Below, piece after piece: positions 54,841 to 63,903 of a stretch of DNA of 64,000 bases. The stretch lies in NCBI GenBank assembly GCA_036307185.1, contig JAXJYC010000046.1, positions 1 through 64,000 on the forward strand. Reading direction: 5' to 3'. Under the pieces are notes generated by a model that was given only the letters and a program-made list of their open reading frames with translations, was not told the origin of the DNA and did not search any database. The DNA comes from SVEL01 sp017381055 (GTDB lineage: Bacteria > Bacillota > Clostridia > Lachnospirales > Lachnospiraceae). The translations under genes and the position numbers were made by a program. Every line of letters begins with the position of its first letter. The first letter of the stretch is position 1.

Positions 54841-55232
54841 GACTGTAGATATTTCTTCTTGTACAGTCACATAGCTACTTTTCCTTTTTTTGACCGTAGA
54901 TATTTCTTCTTTGTACGGTCAGATTGCTACTTTTACTTTTTCTGACCGTAGAGATTTCTTCTTTGTACGGTCGCTTAGCTAGTTTTTCTTTTTTTGACCG
55001 TAAAGATTTCTTTTTTGCACGGTCACATAGCTAGTTTTTCTTTTTTTGACCGTAGAAATCTCTTCTTTGTACGGCCATATAGCTACTTTTCCTTTTTTTG
55101 ACCGTAGAGATTTCTTTTTTATACGGTCACATAACTAGTTTTTCTTTTTTTGACCGTAGAGATTTCTTTTTTATACGGTCAGATTGCTACTTTTACTTAT
55201 TTTGACCGTAAAGATTTCTTTTTTATACGGTC
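54841..55232. repeat. Array of eight 52-bp units, each with a GACCGTA...TACGGTC palindrome
   Basis: Units begin at 54841, 54892, 54944, 54996, 55048, 55100, 55152 and 55204, i.e. 51-52 bp apart. Each has a 29-nt head, GACCGTA-N15-TACGGTC with a T-rich middle, and a ~23-nt tail of two alternating kinds: ACATAGCTAGTTTTTC... or AGATTGCTACTTTTAC.... In the first unit both arms change together (GACTGTA with TACAGTC), which supports base pairing. Tails are near-identical, so this is not CRISPR. Confidence 0.9.
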
Positions 55233-55261
55233 ATATATATATAATTTGAATTTTGGGCCGA

Positions 55262-55490
55262 AACACCCATGAATGAAAGATAAAATAATCACTGTTGCTC
55301 AACCAACAACAGTAATATCATTAATGGCAATGATTATAATAACAACAATATCATTAATAGCAGTAACTATAACAATAGCAACAACATTAATGGTGATAAC
55401 TATAACTATAGCAATAAAAGACATAAAAAACAACTGTTACTTATTATTACTGACTATTACTTCATTACTAACCATTGAAATGAATTAATA
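55262..55490 (+). other. Low-complexity, Asn-rich decayed frame
   Basis: From about 55290 one plus frame reads as Asn/Ser/Tyr/Ile runs (NNSNIINGNDYNNNN and so on), ending near 55485. In the same frame an ATG at 55269 is stopped by TAA after four codons. No RBS. It may be the remnant of an Asn-rich coat-type protein or just AAC/AAT slippage DNA. From 55490 to 55555 I see nothing. Confidence 0.35.
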
Positions 55491-55555
55491 TATTTAATAA
55501 CTATAATAAAATATTGAGAAAAATAATTCCCTACTGAAACAAGCATAATACAAAA

Positions 55556-55585
55556 ATCCCGAAAATGCAATCGCATTTCCGGGAT
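55556..55585 (-). terminator. Terminator of the rplM-rpsI operon
   Basis: Stem ATCCCG-A-AAATGC/GCATTT-C-CGGGAT, followed on the minus strand by TTTTTG, 20 bp past the rpsI stop. Confidence 0.88.
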
Positions 55586-55605
55586 AAAAATAGCATAAAT
55601 AATAA

Positions 55606-56004
55606 CTATCTCTTTGAGAACTGTGGTGCTCTTCTCGCTGCCTTTAAACCTGGCTTCTTTCTTTCCTTCATTCTTGGATCTCTTGTTAAGAAACCTGCCT
55701 TCTTTAAAGTTGGTCTGAAGTCTGCATCTGCCTGTAATAAAGCTCTTGATACACCATGTCTGATAGCACCAGCCTGACCTGTGTAACCACCACCGTGTAC
55801 GTTTACTAATACATCGTACTTATCAACTGTCTCTGTAGCAACTAATGGCTGACGAACGATAACCTTTAATGTCTCAAGACCGAAGTACTCATCGATGCTT
55901 CTCTTGTTTATTGTGATCTTACCTGTACCAGGTACTAAATATACTCTTGCGATACTGCTTTTTCTTCTACCTGTTCCGTAGAACTTTGAACTTGCCTTAG
56001 CCAA
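55606..56004 (-). CDS. rpsI: 30S ribosomal protein S9
   Basis: 132 aa with the S9 signatures YGTGRRKSSIARVYL, GGYTGQAGAIRHGVSRAL and the basic tail RAPQFSKR that reaches the P-site tRNA. RBS GGAGG. It follows rplM by 25 nt, the usual pair in bacteria. Confidence 0.98.
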   Translation of the reverse strand: MAKASSKFYGTGRRKSSIARVYLVPGTGKITINKRSIDEYFGLETLKVIVRQPLVATETVDKYDVLVNVHGGGYTGQAGAIRHGVSRALLQADADFRPTLKKAGFLTRDPRMKERKKPGLKAARRAPQFSKR

Positions 56005-56029
56005 TGTAATTTCCTCCTTCCAGATCTAA

Positions 56030-56458
56030 TTAAAATGTTAATGTCTCAGGCTTCTGAGCTGCATGTGGATGCTCCGCACCAGCGTATACGTGAAGCTTTG
56101 TGTACATCTGTCTTCCTAAAGGTCCCTTTGGAAGCATACCCTTAACTGCATGCTCGATAACTCTTTCAGGATGCTTAGCTAACATTTCTTTTAAAGTAGT
56201 TTCCTTTAAACCACCGATGTAATCTGAGTGATGGTAATACATCTTCTGATCCATCTTCTTGCCTGTTACTGCAATCTTCTCAGCATTGATTACGATTACA
56301 TAATCACCTGTATCAACGTGTGGTGTATACTCTGGCTTATTCTTTCCTCTTAAAACCTTAGCGATTTCAGATGAGAGACGACCTAATGTACAACCTTCAG
56401 CGTCAACTACATACCATTTTCTTTCAATTTTCTCTGGACTAGCCACAAAAGTCTTCAT
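56030..56458 (-). CDS. rplM: 50S ribosomal protein L13
   Basis: 142 aa. Standard L13: KWYVVDAEGCTLGRLSSEIAKVLRGK, GDYVIVINAEKIAVTGKK and MLPKGPLGRQMYTKLHVY. RBS AGGAGG. Transcribed with rpsI from a strong promoter at 56669-56697 through a ~200-nt structured leader. Confidence 0.98.
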   Translation of the reverse strand: MKTFVASPEKIERKWYVVDAEGCTLGRLSSEIAKVLRGKNKPEYTPHVDTGDYVIVINAEKIAVTGKKMDQKMYYHHSDYIGGLKETTLKEMLAKHPERVIEHAVKGMLPKGPLGRQMYTKLHVYAGAEHPHAAQKPETLTF

Positions 56459-56546
56459 TGGTTATTCCTCCTATAAGTTTGATTTAAAAGACTATTTTTG
56501 ATTTTCTATATTTTGACTGGGTTACTGTGCAAAATAAAGAAAACCC

Positions 56547-56565
56547 GAACTGCCTCTAGCAGTTC
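56547..56565 (-). terminator. Attenuator-like hairpin in the rplM leader
   Basis: Stem GAACTGC/GCAGTTC with TAGAG loop; on the minus strand GGGTTTTCTTTATTTT follows. It lies ~88 nt before rplM. A second stem, TTTGCC/GGCAAA (56577-56607), precedes it. This may be a ribosomal-protein leader of the L13 type, in which free L13 binds its own mRNA. Confidence 0.55.
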
Positions 56566-56668
56566 CTCCAACATATTTGCCTCACCGTGTAAGAAAGGCT
56601 GGCAAATTAGCGACTCGTGTTCGCTCGTATATGATAATCAGTCAATACACAAGCTGCCACAATTAAAC

Positions 56669-56697
56669 ATTATATGCCAATAATTAACGTATGTCAA
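56669..56697 (-). promoter_or_regulatory. Consensus promoter of rplM-rpsI
   Basis: TTGACA (56692-56697) and TATAAT (56669-56674) exactly 17 bp apart on the minus strand, both perfect matches to the sigma-A consensus. Confidence 0.88.
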
Positions 56698-56732
56698 ACC
56701 TTTTTTCTATTTTTCTATAATAAAATGATTAA

Positions 56733-56795
56733 AGTGTCAAAAGGGCATATAACCACTTATGTGCAAGCACATGTTGTTAATGACCTTTTGACACT
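56733..56795 (-). terminator. Terminator of the ecf-truA transcript
   Basis: Outer stem AGTGTCAAAAGG/CCTTTTGACACT encloses an inner ATGTGC/GCACAT hairpin. On the minus strand an AT-rich stretch with TTT follows. It separates truA from the rplM promoter. Confidence 0.6.
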
Positions 56796-56807
56796 GGAAT
56801 CATAATA

Positions 56808-57563
56808 TTAATACTCCCCTAATTCCTCGTACTGTATCTTTACTAATGTTAATCCTGCTGCCGGTGACTTTGGTCCTGCTGCGTCACGATTTTTTGCTTC
56901 AATAATTTCCTTAACATGCTCTGGCGGATACACGCCTAACCCTACCTTTATAAGAGTTCCAACTATAATTCGAACCATATTATATAAGAAACCATTTCCA
57001 CATATAACAATATGAATCATTCCATTTTCTTCATTTACATCTAGCTGATACACAGTTCTAACTGTATTTTCTACTTGAGTACGATTTGAACAAAAGCTCT
57101 TAAAGTCGTGCTCTCCCACAATATATTCTGCTGCCGCCTTCATCTTCTCTACATCCAAAGGCATATATACAAAATGAGAATATAATCTTTCTGTTGGAAT
57201 TGGCAACCTTCTGTTTAATATCTTATATTCATATGTCTTTTTGCTATTAGTATATCTTGGATGAAAATCTGCTGGCACCTCGAAGGACTCCTGGATACGA
57301 ATATCCTCTGGAAGTCTTTGATTGAGTGCAAAACACATTTTTTCTGCCGGAATTCTAGACTCTGTATCAAACACTGCTACATTTGCAAGAGCGTGAACAC
57401 CTGAATCCGTACGACTTGCACCGATTACTGCTATCTCCTCACCTAAAAGATTTGATAATTCTCGATTAATAATTTCTTCCACGGTAATTCCATTAATCTG
57501 TATCTGCCATCCACAATATGCAGTTCCGTCATATGCAATTCTAAGTAAAACTCTTTTTCCCAT
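56808..57563 (-). CDS. truA: tRNA pseudouridine(38-40) synthase
   Basis: 251 aa. Catalytic Asp in GASRTDSGVHALANVAVF, the FHPRYTNSKKTYEY segment and NGFLYNMVRIIVGTL late in the chain. It isomerises uridines in the tRNA anticodon arm. It lies behind ecfT and ahead of rplM, the classical Firmicute order. RBS GAGGA. Confidence 0.96.
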   Translation of the reverse strand: MGKRVLLRIAYDGTAYCGWQIQINGITVEEIINRELSNLLGEEIAVIGASRTDSGVHALANVAVFDTESRIPAEKMCFALNQRLPEDIRIQESFEVPADFHPRYTNSKKTYEYKILNRRLPIPTERLYSHFVYMPLDVEKMKAAAEYIVGEHDFKSFCSNRTQVENTVRTVYQLDVNEENGMIHIVICGNGFLYNMVRIIVGTLIKVGLGVYPPEHVKEIIEAKNRDAAGPKSPAAGLTLVKIQYEELGEY

Positions 57564-57637
57564 AATAAGTCCTCATTATATCTAAAAGCAAACTCTACCA
57601 TCCTTTATTAATATTTAATACTTTTTCAACTAAATAA

Positions 57638-58456
57638 TTATCTAAAGAAAATATTTACAACGATATTTGCCACTATAATAATTGCCAAATAAAAAACTTG
57701 CATTCCATATGCAACAAAATCAATCTTCTTATACTTAAGTGGCTTCATCTTTGTTCTACCATCACCACCATTATAGCATCTAGCCTCCATAGCAGTAGCT
57801 AAATCAAGGGCTCTCTTTATTGCTGAAATAAGAAGTGGCACAAGAAGTGGTATCAAGCTTTTTGCTTTCTTTATAAGTCCACCACTTTCAAAATCTGCAC
57901 CTCTAGCAATCTGAGCCTTCATTATCTTATCAGTCTCTTCCAATAAAATAGGTATAAATCTAAATGCAATTGATATCATCATAGACATTTCGTGCACAGG
58001 GACCTTTATTACCTTCAAAAATCCAAATGCCTTCTCAAGTCCATCTGCTAAATCTGTTGGTGTAGTAGTCAATGTCATCACCGATGAACCAACAAGCAAA
58101 AGTATCAATCTAACAACCATCTCGATAGCATTGATAATACCTTCCCTAGATATTTTTATTATGCCAAATCTAAAAATAATATGTTCACCGCTTGTAAATA
58201 GAACTATAAACATAGCACTAAACACTAATATAAACACAATTGATTTAAGTCCCTTAAGCATATACTTTGCAGGCACATTTGACAAAGCTATACAGCTAAC
58301 TAAAAAAAGTAGCGCCAGCCCATAGCCAATAGGCGAATTCACAATAAATAGACTTATAACATATATAAGTGTACCTAAAAGTTTCACTCTTGGATCTAGT
58401 CTATGAATTACAGAATCCACTTGATAATATTGTCCAATTGTAATATCTCTAATCAT
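57638..58456 (-). CDS. ecfT: ECF transporter transmembrane subunit EcfT
   Basis: 272 aa from ATG 58456 (AAGGG upstream). Five hydrophobic helices, and both coupling motifs for the ATPases: AQIARGADFESGG (first A-R-G) and ALDLATAMEARCYNGG (second). It couples vitamin-binding S-subunits, encoded elsewhere, to EcfA. The upstream frame to 58483 lacks a better RBS. Confidence 0.94.
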   Translation of the reverse strand: MIRDITIGQYYQVDSVIHRLDPRVKLLGTLIYVISLFIVNSPIGYGLALLFLVSCIALSNVPAKYMLKGLKSIVFILVFSAMFIVLFTSGEHIIFRFGIIKISREGIINAIEMVVRLILLLVGSSVMTLTTTPTDLADGLEKAFGFLKVIKVPVHEMSMMISIAFRFIPILLEETDKIMKAQIARGADFESGGLIKKAKSLIPLLVPLLISAIKRALDLATAMEARCYNGGDGRTKMKPLKYKKIDFVAYGMQVFYLAIIIVANIVVNIFFR

Positions 58457-58515
58457 CCATTTCCCTTTCAAAACCGCAGTCAAACTACGATTATATATTC
58501 ACCTATAGCCCCACT

Positions 58516-60264
58516 CTAGGCTAACAACTCAACCGCCTCGGCAACTGTCATTACTGTCTTGCCTGACTCTGACATAAGATATGTAACCTGAGGTGCCGCA
58601 AGTCCGATTTCCTCTAGCTCCTTATAATGACTAAACACTTCCCTACATGCTCCGTCATAAATCTTCTTACCGCCACTCATTACTACTAATCTCTCTGCGT
58701 ACTTAGCCACATCCTCCATACTGTGTGACACAAGCACTATTGCAATATTTCTCTCAGTCTGTAACTTCTTTAACTGATTTAATATCTTATCTCTACCCTT
58801 TGGATCAAGTCCAGCAGTCGGCTCGTCTAATATAAGCACCTCTGGATTCATAGCTAGTACACCTGCGATAGCTACTCTTCTCTTTTCTCCACCAGACAAT
58901 TCAAATGGCGACTTCTCATAATAATCCTCACCTAAGCCAACCTGCTTAAGCGCCTTCTTCGCAGCCTCTAACATATCATCCTTGCTAAGACCAAGATTCT
59001 TAGGACCAAAACATACATCTTGTAAAACAGTTGTCTCAAATAACTGATGCTCTGGATACTGAAATACAAGTCCCACATGTTTTCTTAAAAATGGCATAGA
59101 AAATTCCTTAGCATATATATCTTCACCATTAAAATAAATTGCTCCAGAATCTGCCTTCATAAGACCATTAAGATGCTGGATAAGAGTTGATTTTCCTGAA
59201 CCTGTGTGGCCTATAATCGCAAGGAATTCTCCTTCATGAATATTGAGGCTTACATCTTCAAGAGCACCCTTTTCATTGGCAGTTCCTTCTTCATAAATAT
59301 ATGTAAGATTTTTAGCTTCTAATATAAGCTTCTTTTCCTCTGCATCTGACTGGACATTCACTGATTCGCTTACTTTCGATTTATTAACATCGTCGATAGA
59401 TGCAATATCTTTTCCGGTCACCGACTTATATCTTTCTTTAAACTCTTTAACATTCAATACGCACTGACCCATATCAATGCCTTTATCTTTAAGATTATAA
59501 GCAATCTCTGTCACCTGTGGAACATCGAGCCCCAACTTCTTAAGCTCTGATACTTTACTAAAAATCTCTCTAGGTGTTCCCTCTAAAACAACCTTTCCAC
59601 TATCCATTACAAATACTTTATCAGCATCTATTACTTCATTCATATGATGAGTAATAAGAATAACTGTAACATTTTCCTGCTTATTTAATTCTTTTACAGT
59701 CTTTAAAACTTCCTTACGGCCATTTGGATCAAGCATAGCTGTAGGTTCATCTAAAACTATACACTTTGGCTTCATAGCTACAACACCTGCTATAGCTACA
59801 CGTTGCTTCTGACCACCAGAAAGTTTTGTAGGAGAACTGTGTCTATACTCAAGCATACCAACTGCTGCGAGAGCCTTCTCCACACGCTCCCATATTTCTT
59901 CTGTAGGCACTCCTAAATTTTCCGGACCAAATCCAACATCCTCCTCCACCACAGTAGCTATAATCTGATTGTCAGGATTTTGGAATACCATACCTGCATT
60001 CTGTCTAATTTCCCAGAGCTTGCTTTCATCCTTAGTATCCCATCCATTTACATATAAAGTTCCTTCATCTGGTGTAAGAAGTGCATTGATATGTCTTGCA
60101 AATGTTGATTTACCAGAACCATTATGTCCTAAAATCGCTATAAACTGACCTTCCTCGACCTCTATGTTAACTCCGTCGAGAGCACTATTTTCTTCTATTA
60201 CGTTATCATTTTCATCTGTTATAGAAAATCTATGAACTAGATTCTCTGACTTAATTATACTCAT
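58516..60264 (-). CDS. Fused ECF transporter ATPase EcfA1-EcfA2
   Basis: 582 aa in one frame where most Firmicutes have two genes. Half 1: Walker A GHNGSGKST (46-54), signature KLSGGQKQRVAIAG, Walker B CIVLDEPTAMLDP. A ~60-residue linker follows (about 260-315). Half 2: Walker A GHTGSGKST (352-360), signature ELSGGEKRRVAIAG, Walker B VLILDEPTAGLDP. Both sites keep the catalytic Glu and a His switch. Linking the two ATPases fixes the EcfA heterodimer. RBS AAGGAGAG. The usual upstream neighbour rplQ is missing; a surface-protein gene lies there instead. Confidence 0.93.
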   Translation of the reverse strand: MSIIKSENLVHRFSITDENDNVIEENSALDGVNIEVEEGQFIAILGHNGSGKSTFARHINALLTPDEGTLYVNGWDTKDESKLWEIRQNAGMVFQNPDNQIIATVVEEDVGFGPENLGVPTEEIWERVEKALAAVGMLEYRHSSPTKLSGGQKQRVAIAGVVAMKPKCIVLDEPTAMLDPNGRKEVLKTVKELNKQENVTVILITHHMNEVIDADKVFVMDSGKVVLEGTPREIFSKVSELKKLGLDVPQVTEIAYNLKDKGIDMGQCVLNVKEFKERYKSVTGKDIASIDDVNKSKVSESVNVQSDAEEKKLILEAKNLTYIYEEGTANEKGALEDVSLNIHEGEFLAIIGHTGSGKSTLIQHLNGLMKADSGAIYFNGEDIYAKEFSMPFLRKHVGLVFQYPEHQLFETTVLQDVCFGPKNLGLSKDDMLEAAKKALKQVGLGEDYYEKSPFELSGGEKRRVAIAGVLAMNPEVLILDEPTAGLDPKGRDKILNQLKKLQTERNIAIVLVSHSMEDVAKYAERLVVMSGGKKIYDGACREVFSHYKELEEIGLAAPQVTYLMSESGKTVMTVAEAVELLA

Positions 60265-60417
60265 GTGCTCTCCTTTCTTTCACTAATAACTAGCATTTCT
60301 TATCTAGCTCATTATACTTTATAAGACCTAATGTGTAAAGTTTTAGATTTAATACATTAAATTGCTAATGCCCCCACTCATGATGTACTCATAAAATACA
60401 TAATTAACATTTACAAA

Positions 60418-60457
60418 AAGAGAACAAGCCTCTATCTAGAGCCACTTGTTCCCTTTA
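60418..60457 (-). terminator. Terminator of the surface protein gene
   Basis: Outer stem GGGAACAAG/CTTGTTCTC with an inner CTCTA/TAGAG pair, then TTTTTG on the minus strand. Confidence 0.8.
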
Positions 60458-60466
60458 TACATAAAA

Positions 60467-62605
60467 TTATTCAGCTATTGTTTTTCTTCTTGTTTTATAA
60501 GCAACCACTGTACCGATGCCTAATAATCCAAACCATAAATAAAGATTTGCATTATCACCTGGCTTCACATTTGTACCACCCTGTGCTACATCTCTAACAA
60601 TTACATATTGTGAAAAATGCTCGAGTTCCATAATAATACAATTATCCTTGAACTGTGTCGGAATCTCTTCTATCTTTCCATCATCCGCTACATATAATAC
60701 CTTATAATCTTTTCCATCTGTTCCCTTTGGTGGTGTAAATGGAACCTTAACCTCTACCTTTCCTCCACCAAATTCTTTGATAAGCTTATCATTGCAAAGA
60801 AGCTCTGCTGAGATTACCATCTCAACTGTTTTATCCTTGATAGATTCCTGCTGCTTTGTATTAAGTTTATCCTTCTTAATATTATCAACATTTAATGTAA
60901 TGCTAGCATTTGTTCCTGCATCCTTAACTATCTTCTCTAATGCCTTCACATCAAAAGTAACTACTGCTACAGATGTCTCAATCTGTATCTCCTTCTTCGC
61001 ATCTGCGACTTTCTTCATAGACGCAACAGGTAATTCCACACTTGTAACATTCTCAGCCTTATCATCAAGAGGTATAACTACTGTATCTTTATTTCCTGCA
61101 TCCTTTATAGCTTCGTTAACAGTTTCTTCTGAAACGATGACCTTGCTTTCATCTGCTTCTGATGATGACTCTCCCATAAGTTCATTTTCAGCTAATGTAT
61201 ATATACTAAAGTGATCTGTTGTAAATGTTGCCTCGTTTCCTACTACTGTAACTTCAAACTCATGAATTTCTTTATTCTCATCTACATAATATACTATTAA
61301 GTCCTTATCCTTAAACTCTGTAGTAATCGGAATACTAACCTTAAATTCTCCATTTTCAAGTTTAGTAATATACTTATCTAATGTAGCTGAAAATAAATTT
61401 ATGTCAAAACTCTTACAATTATCTATGTTGAGAACTGTCATAATATCCTCATAAGTTTTTCCACTAGTTAACTCATCAACGCTAATAAGTGTATCAAGTG
61501 GAATAGATGAATCTGTAGAATCAACTGTGATTCCTGTTCTTACATCTGAAGATTTATATTCTGGTGTTATCATGCGTTTTGAATCTTTAATAACAACAAA
61601 TGAATATTCCGCTTCACCTACAGCCATTGTGAAATAGTAATTTCCAGCAGCTTCTTTTAGATAATAGTTTTCTCCGCCAACAGTGTTATATTCATCTATA
61701 TATTTCTGTTTAGCATTTTGAGCATCTTCAAGCCATTCTTGTGCATTCTTCAAACTATCACTATTTGTAGCATTTGCAATGTCTTCTTCAGCACACTTAA
61801 TAGCATCATCATACCCTTCCAACATAATATCTAATGGATTAGTGCCATAATCAACTATCTTAACTTTGCCTTTACCAATATATTCCTCAACTCTCTTTAA
61901 TACTGCTGCCTGCAATTCTTCAGGTGTATCTCCTGTTTCATCTGGTACAAAAATTGCATGATTTGCCTTCGCACCTATATTAACTACATCATATACAGTT
62001 CCAGCATATGAAAATGGTGCAAATCCCTCTACCATTGTATAAAACGGAGCATCGTCTCCTCTACGACCATCAATTCTAAAATTCTTATATCCAAGTAATT
62101 CCTTGAATTCTCCTGAATAGCTAATAAGATCACAACTATCTCCATTATTCACCCAGTAATTAACCAATTCCATATCCTTAACTTCAAATAAATATGACTC
62201 ATAGTACTCATATTCTTCGTTATACTCACCCTTTGGAATCTTCTTAACAATTCCATCCACCAAAGCTATAGCACTTTCATCATAAATATATTTAATATTT
62301 ACTCTATGAGATTCTTCTAGTTGATTATTTGTTATAACACAAGACTTATAATCATCACTAAATTCATCAAACGATAAATCCGGATATTCATCCCACATTT
62401 TTTCACTTTCCCAGAAAAATTCCATCACGTCATCTTCTGACTTAGGCACTACCGAGTACATTTCGAACTCGCCCTTCTCATTTAAAATAGCCTTAAATTC
62501 ATCACTCATTGCTTCCCCGCCAGCAAATGCAGATACTGGAATCAAAGACATAATCATAAGTACAACAAGTACATATGACAACACTTTTGCTCTCATCTTT
62601 CTCAT
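60467..62605 (-). CDS. Large secreted surface protein with C-terminal membrane anchor
   Basis: 712 aa from ATG 62605 (AGGAGG, spacing 7). Signal peptide (~1-28, ending SAFAGG), a large unrecognised domain rich in Glu, Asp and Tyr, then two beta-domain modules: FKDKDLIVYYVDENKEIHEF with FTTDHFSIYTL, and FTPPKGTDGKDYKVLYV with LEHFSQYVIV. The C-terminus VKPGDNANLYLWFGLL...KTRRK looks like a wall-sorting tail, but the LPxTG-type box is changed to VKPGD, so sortase use is doubtful. Function unknown. Confidence 0.75.
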   Translation of the reverse strand: MRKMRAKVLSYVLVVLMIMSLIPVSAFAGGEAMSDEFKAILNEKGEFEMYSVVPKSEDDVMEFFWESEKMWDEYPDLSFDEFSDDYKSCVITNNQLEESHRVNIKYIYDESAIALVDGIVKKIPKGEYNEEYEYYESYLFEVKDMELVNYWVNNGDSCDLISYSGEFKELLGYKNFRIDGRRGDDAPFYTMVEGFAPFSYAGTVYDVVNIGAKANHAIFVPDETGDTPEELQAAVLKRVEEYIGKGKVKIVDYGTNPLDIMLEGYDDAIKCAEEDIANATNSDSLKNAQEWLEDAQNAKQKYIDEYNTVGGENYYLKEAAGNYYFTMAVGEAEYSFVVIKDSKRMITPEYKSSDVRTGITVDSTDSSIPLDTLISVDELTSGKTYEDIMTVLNIDNCKSFDINLFSATLDKYITKLENGEFKVSIPITTEFKDKDLIVYYVDENKEIHEFEVTVVGNEATFTTDHFSIYTLAENELMGESSSEADESKVIVSEETVNEAIKDAGNKDTVVIPLDDKAENVTSVELPVASMKKVADAKKEIQIETSVAVVTFDVKALEKIVKDAGTNASITLNVDNIKKDKLNTKQQESIKDKTVEMVISAELLCNDKLIKEFGGGKVEVKVPFTPPKGTDGKDYKVLYVADDGKIEEIPTQFKDNCIIMELEHFSQYVIVRDVAQGGTNVKPGDNANLYLWFGLLGIGTVVAYKTRRKTIAE

Positions 62606-62712
62606 AAGCATTCCTCCTATTCAATTTTATGATTCTAAAGATTTTCACGACTGTTTCAATGAAAATATTATAGCATATTTCAACATAAATTTGAAGAGAA
62701 AATACTAAATTA

Positions 62713-63324
62713 TTAAATATATTTTTTTAGTACAGAATCCGCCTCCGTAAGCTTTCTTACCACTCTACATGGATTGCCTACCGCCAAACATCCCTCTGGT
62801 ATATCTCTCGTAACAACACTTCCTGCACCTATAACAGAATTCTTACCAATAGTAACTCCACCACACACAGTTACATTTGTTGCAAGCCAGCATCCATCCT
62901 CTATTACAATAGGCTTGGCATATTCATAATCATATGCTGTTCCATCTTCCTTAAATCTCATTTTACGCTCATCATTAAGAAGTGGATGTATTGGTGTCGC
63001 CAATGTACAGTTTGGTCCAAAGAATACATCATTACCTATGTTAACAGGACAACAATCTAATACTGTCAAATTAAAATTAGCAAAACATCTTTCGCCAAAA
63101 GTTGTAAACTCACCATAATCAAACTGAATCGGACCTTGAATGTATGTATTCTCGCCTCTATTAGGTAAAAGTTCATCCAAAATATTTGTTCTCTTTTCTT
63201 CCTCATCTTCAAAAGTATCGTTATATGCCTTTGAAAGCTTATGGGCCTTAAGACGCATAGCTGCCAATTCTTTATCTGATGTGTCGTATATTTTTCCTTG
63301 TAACATTTTTTCTTGTTCTGTCAT
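62713..63324 (-). CDS. maa: Maltose/galactoside O-acetyltransferase
   Basis: 203 aa left-handed beta-helix enzyme. N-terminal cap MLQGKIYDTSDKELAAMR, then hexapeptide repeats (PVNIGNDVFFGPNCTLATPIHPL with the catalytic His, ...GVTIGKNSVIGAGSVVTRDIP). It transfers acetyl from acetyl-CoA to a sugar hydroxyl. RBS AGGAG is 12 nt before the ATG, so the internal ATG at 63306 could be used. Close to lacA and NodL; the sugar is not fixed. Confidence 0.9.
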   Translation of the reverse strand: MTEQEKMLQGKIYDTSDKELAAMRLKAHKLSKAYNDTFEDEEEKRTNILDELLPNRGENTYIQGPIQFDYGEFTTFGERCFANFNLTVLDCCPVNIGNDVFFGPNCTLATPIHPLLNDERKMRFKEDGTAYDYEYAKPIVIEDGCWLATNVTVCGGVTIGKNSVIGAGSVVTRDIPEGCLAVGNPCRVVRKLTEADSVLKKYI

Positions 63325-63341
63325 ATATTCAATACTCCTAT

Positions 63342-63644
63342 CTAGATGTATTCAAAAATACCTTGTATTGCATCCACCACATTAACCATTTCGGCTATTG
63401 GCAAAGTATCTATCTTCTTGTAACCCCTATAGACCAAATCCAATAATGCAAGCTTTTCACATTGTATATATCCTTCATTATCTTCTGTAGACATCCAAAT
63501 ATGTAGTGGTCCCGGGATAGACTCCTTAATAATAGGGCATCCAATTATTTGCCCACTAGCATTAAAAAAATCTTTGCTTACTACCAATACCGGATGCTTT
63601 ATTTTCTCTATTCTCAAAATATCCCCTTGATGAAAATTTGTCAT
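63342..63644 (-). CDS. mazF: Toxin MazF/PemK-like
   Basis: 100 aa from ATG 63644, which overlaps the antitoxin stop as TAATG; AGAGAGG lies seven bases ahead. Small barrel of the MazF family: FHQGDILRIEKIKHPVLVVS, then IIGCPIIKE and EKLALLDLVYRG. It is likely a ribosome-independent mRNA endonuclease. The usual PRP motif after the first strands is absent (HPVLVVS instead), so activity should be judged with care. Confidence 0.85.
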   Translation of the reverse strand: MTNFHQGDILRIEKIKHPVLVVSKDFFNASGQIIGCPIIKESIPGPLHIWMSTEDNEGYIQCEKLALLDLVYRGYKKIDTLPIAEMVNVVDAIQGIFEYI

Positions 63645-63886
63645 TACCATACCTCTCTTCCTACAGGCTCTCCCCAATCATATTCACCATCAAGCATTAA
63701 TTTTCCACCATATTCTTCCGCTCTTTCCTCTAATGTTTTATGGCGAAACTGTTTCGTTAAAGTAATCACTCCATTTGATACAGTAACATCCATAATCTCA
63801 TTTATGGCAATCCCTGCACTCTGCAATATTTCTTTTGAAAGTCTAACACCTTGACTATTTCCCCATTCTTTAATTTGCGCTTGCAT
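63644..63886 (-). CDS. mazE: Antitoxin MazE/AbrB-like
   Basis: 80 aa. N-terminal swapped-hairpin DNA-binding domain: IKEWGNSQGVRLSKEILQSAGI and MDVTVSNGVITL, the MazE-type consensus (WGNSxGVRxxK). The acidic C-terminal tail (TLEERAEEYGGKLMLDGEYDWG) would cover the toxin. RBS GGAGGTGG. It is first in the pair, as usual. Confidence 0.9.
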   Translation of the reverse strand: MQAQIKEWGNSQGVRLSKEILQSAGIAINEIMDVTVSNGVITLTKQFRHKTLEERAEEYGGKLMLDGEYDWGEPVGREVW

Positions 63887-63903
63887 AATCCACCTCCAAA
63901 ATT

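Noticed and set aside
54841..55232. CRISPR array
   Set aside because: Period of 52 bp and palindromic heads look similar, but the 'spacers' are nearly identical and fall into two types; no cas genes are present.
55273..55488. 71-aa plus-strand frame rich in Thr and Ile
   Set aside because: Low-complexity shadow of AAC/AAT/ATA runs, no RBS; noted only as low-complexity DNA.
60467..62605. Sortase-anchored LPxTG protein
   Set aside because: The tail has the hydrophobic helix and basic end, but the sorting box reads VKPGD, so the anchor type cannot be claimed.
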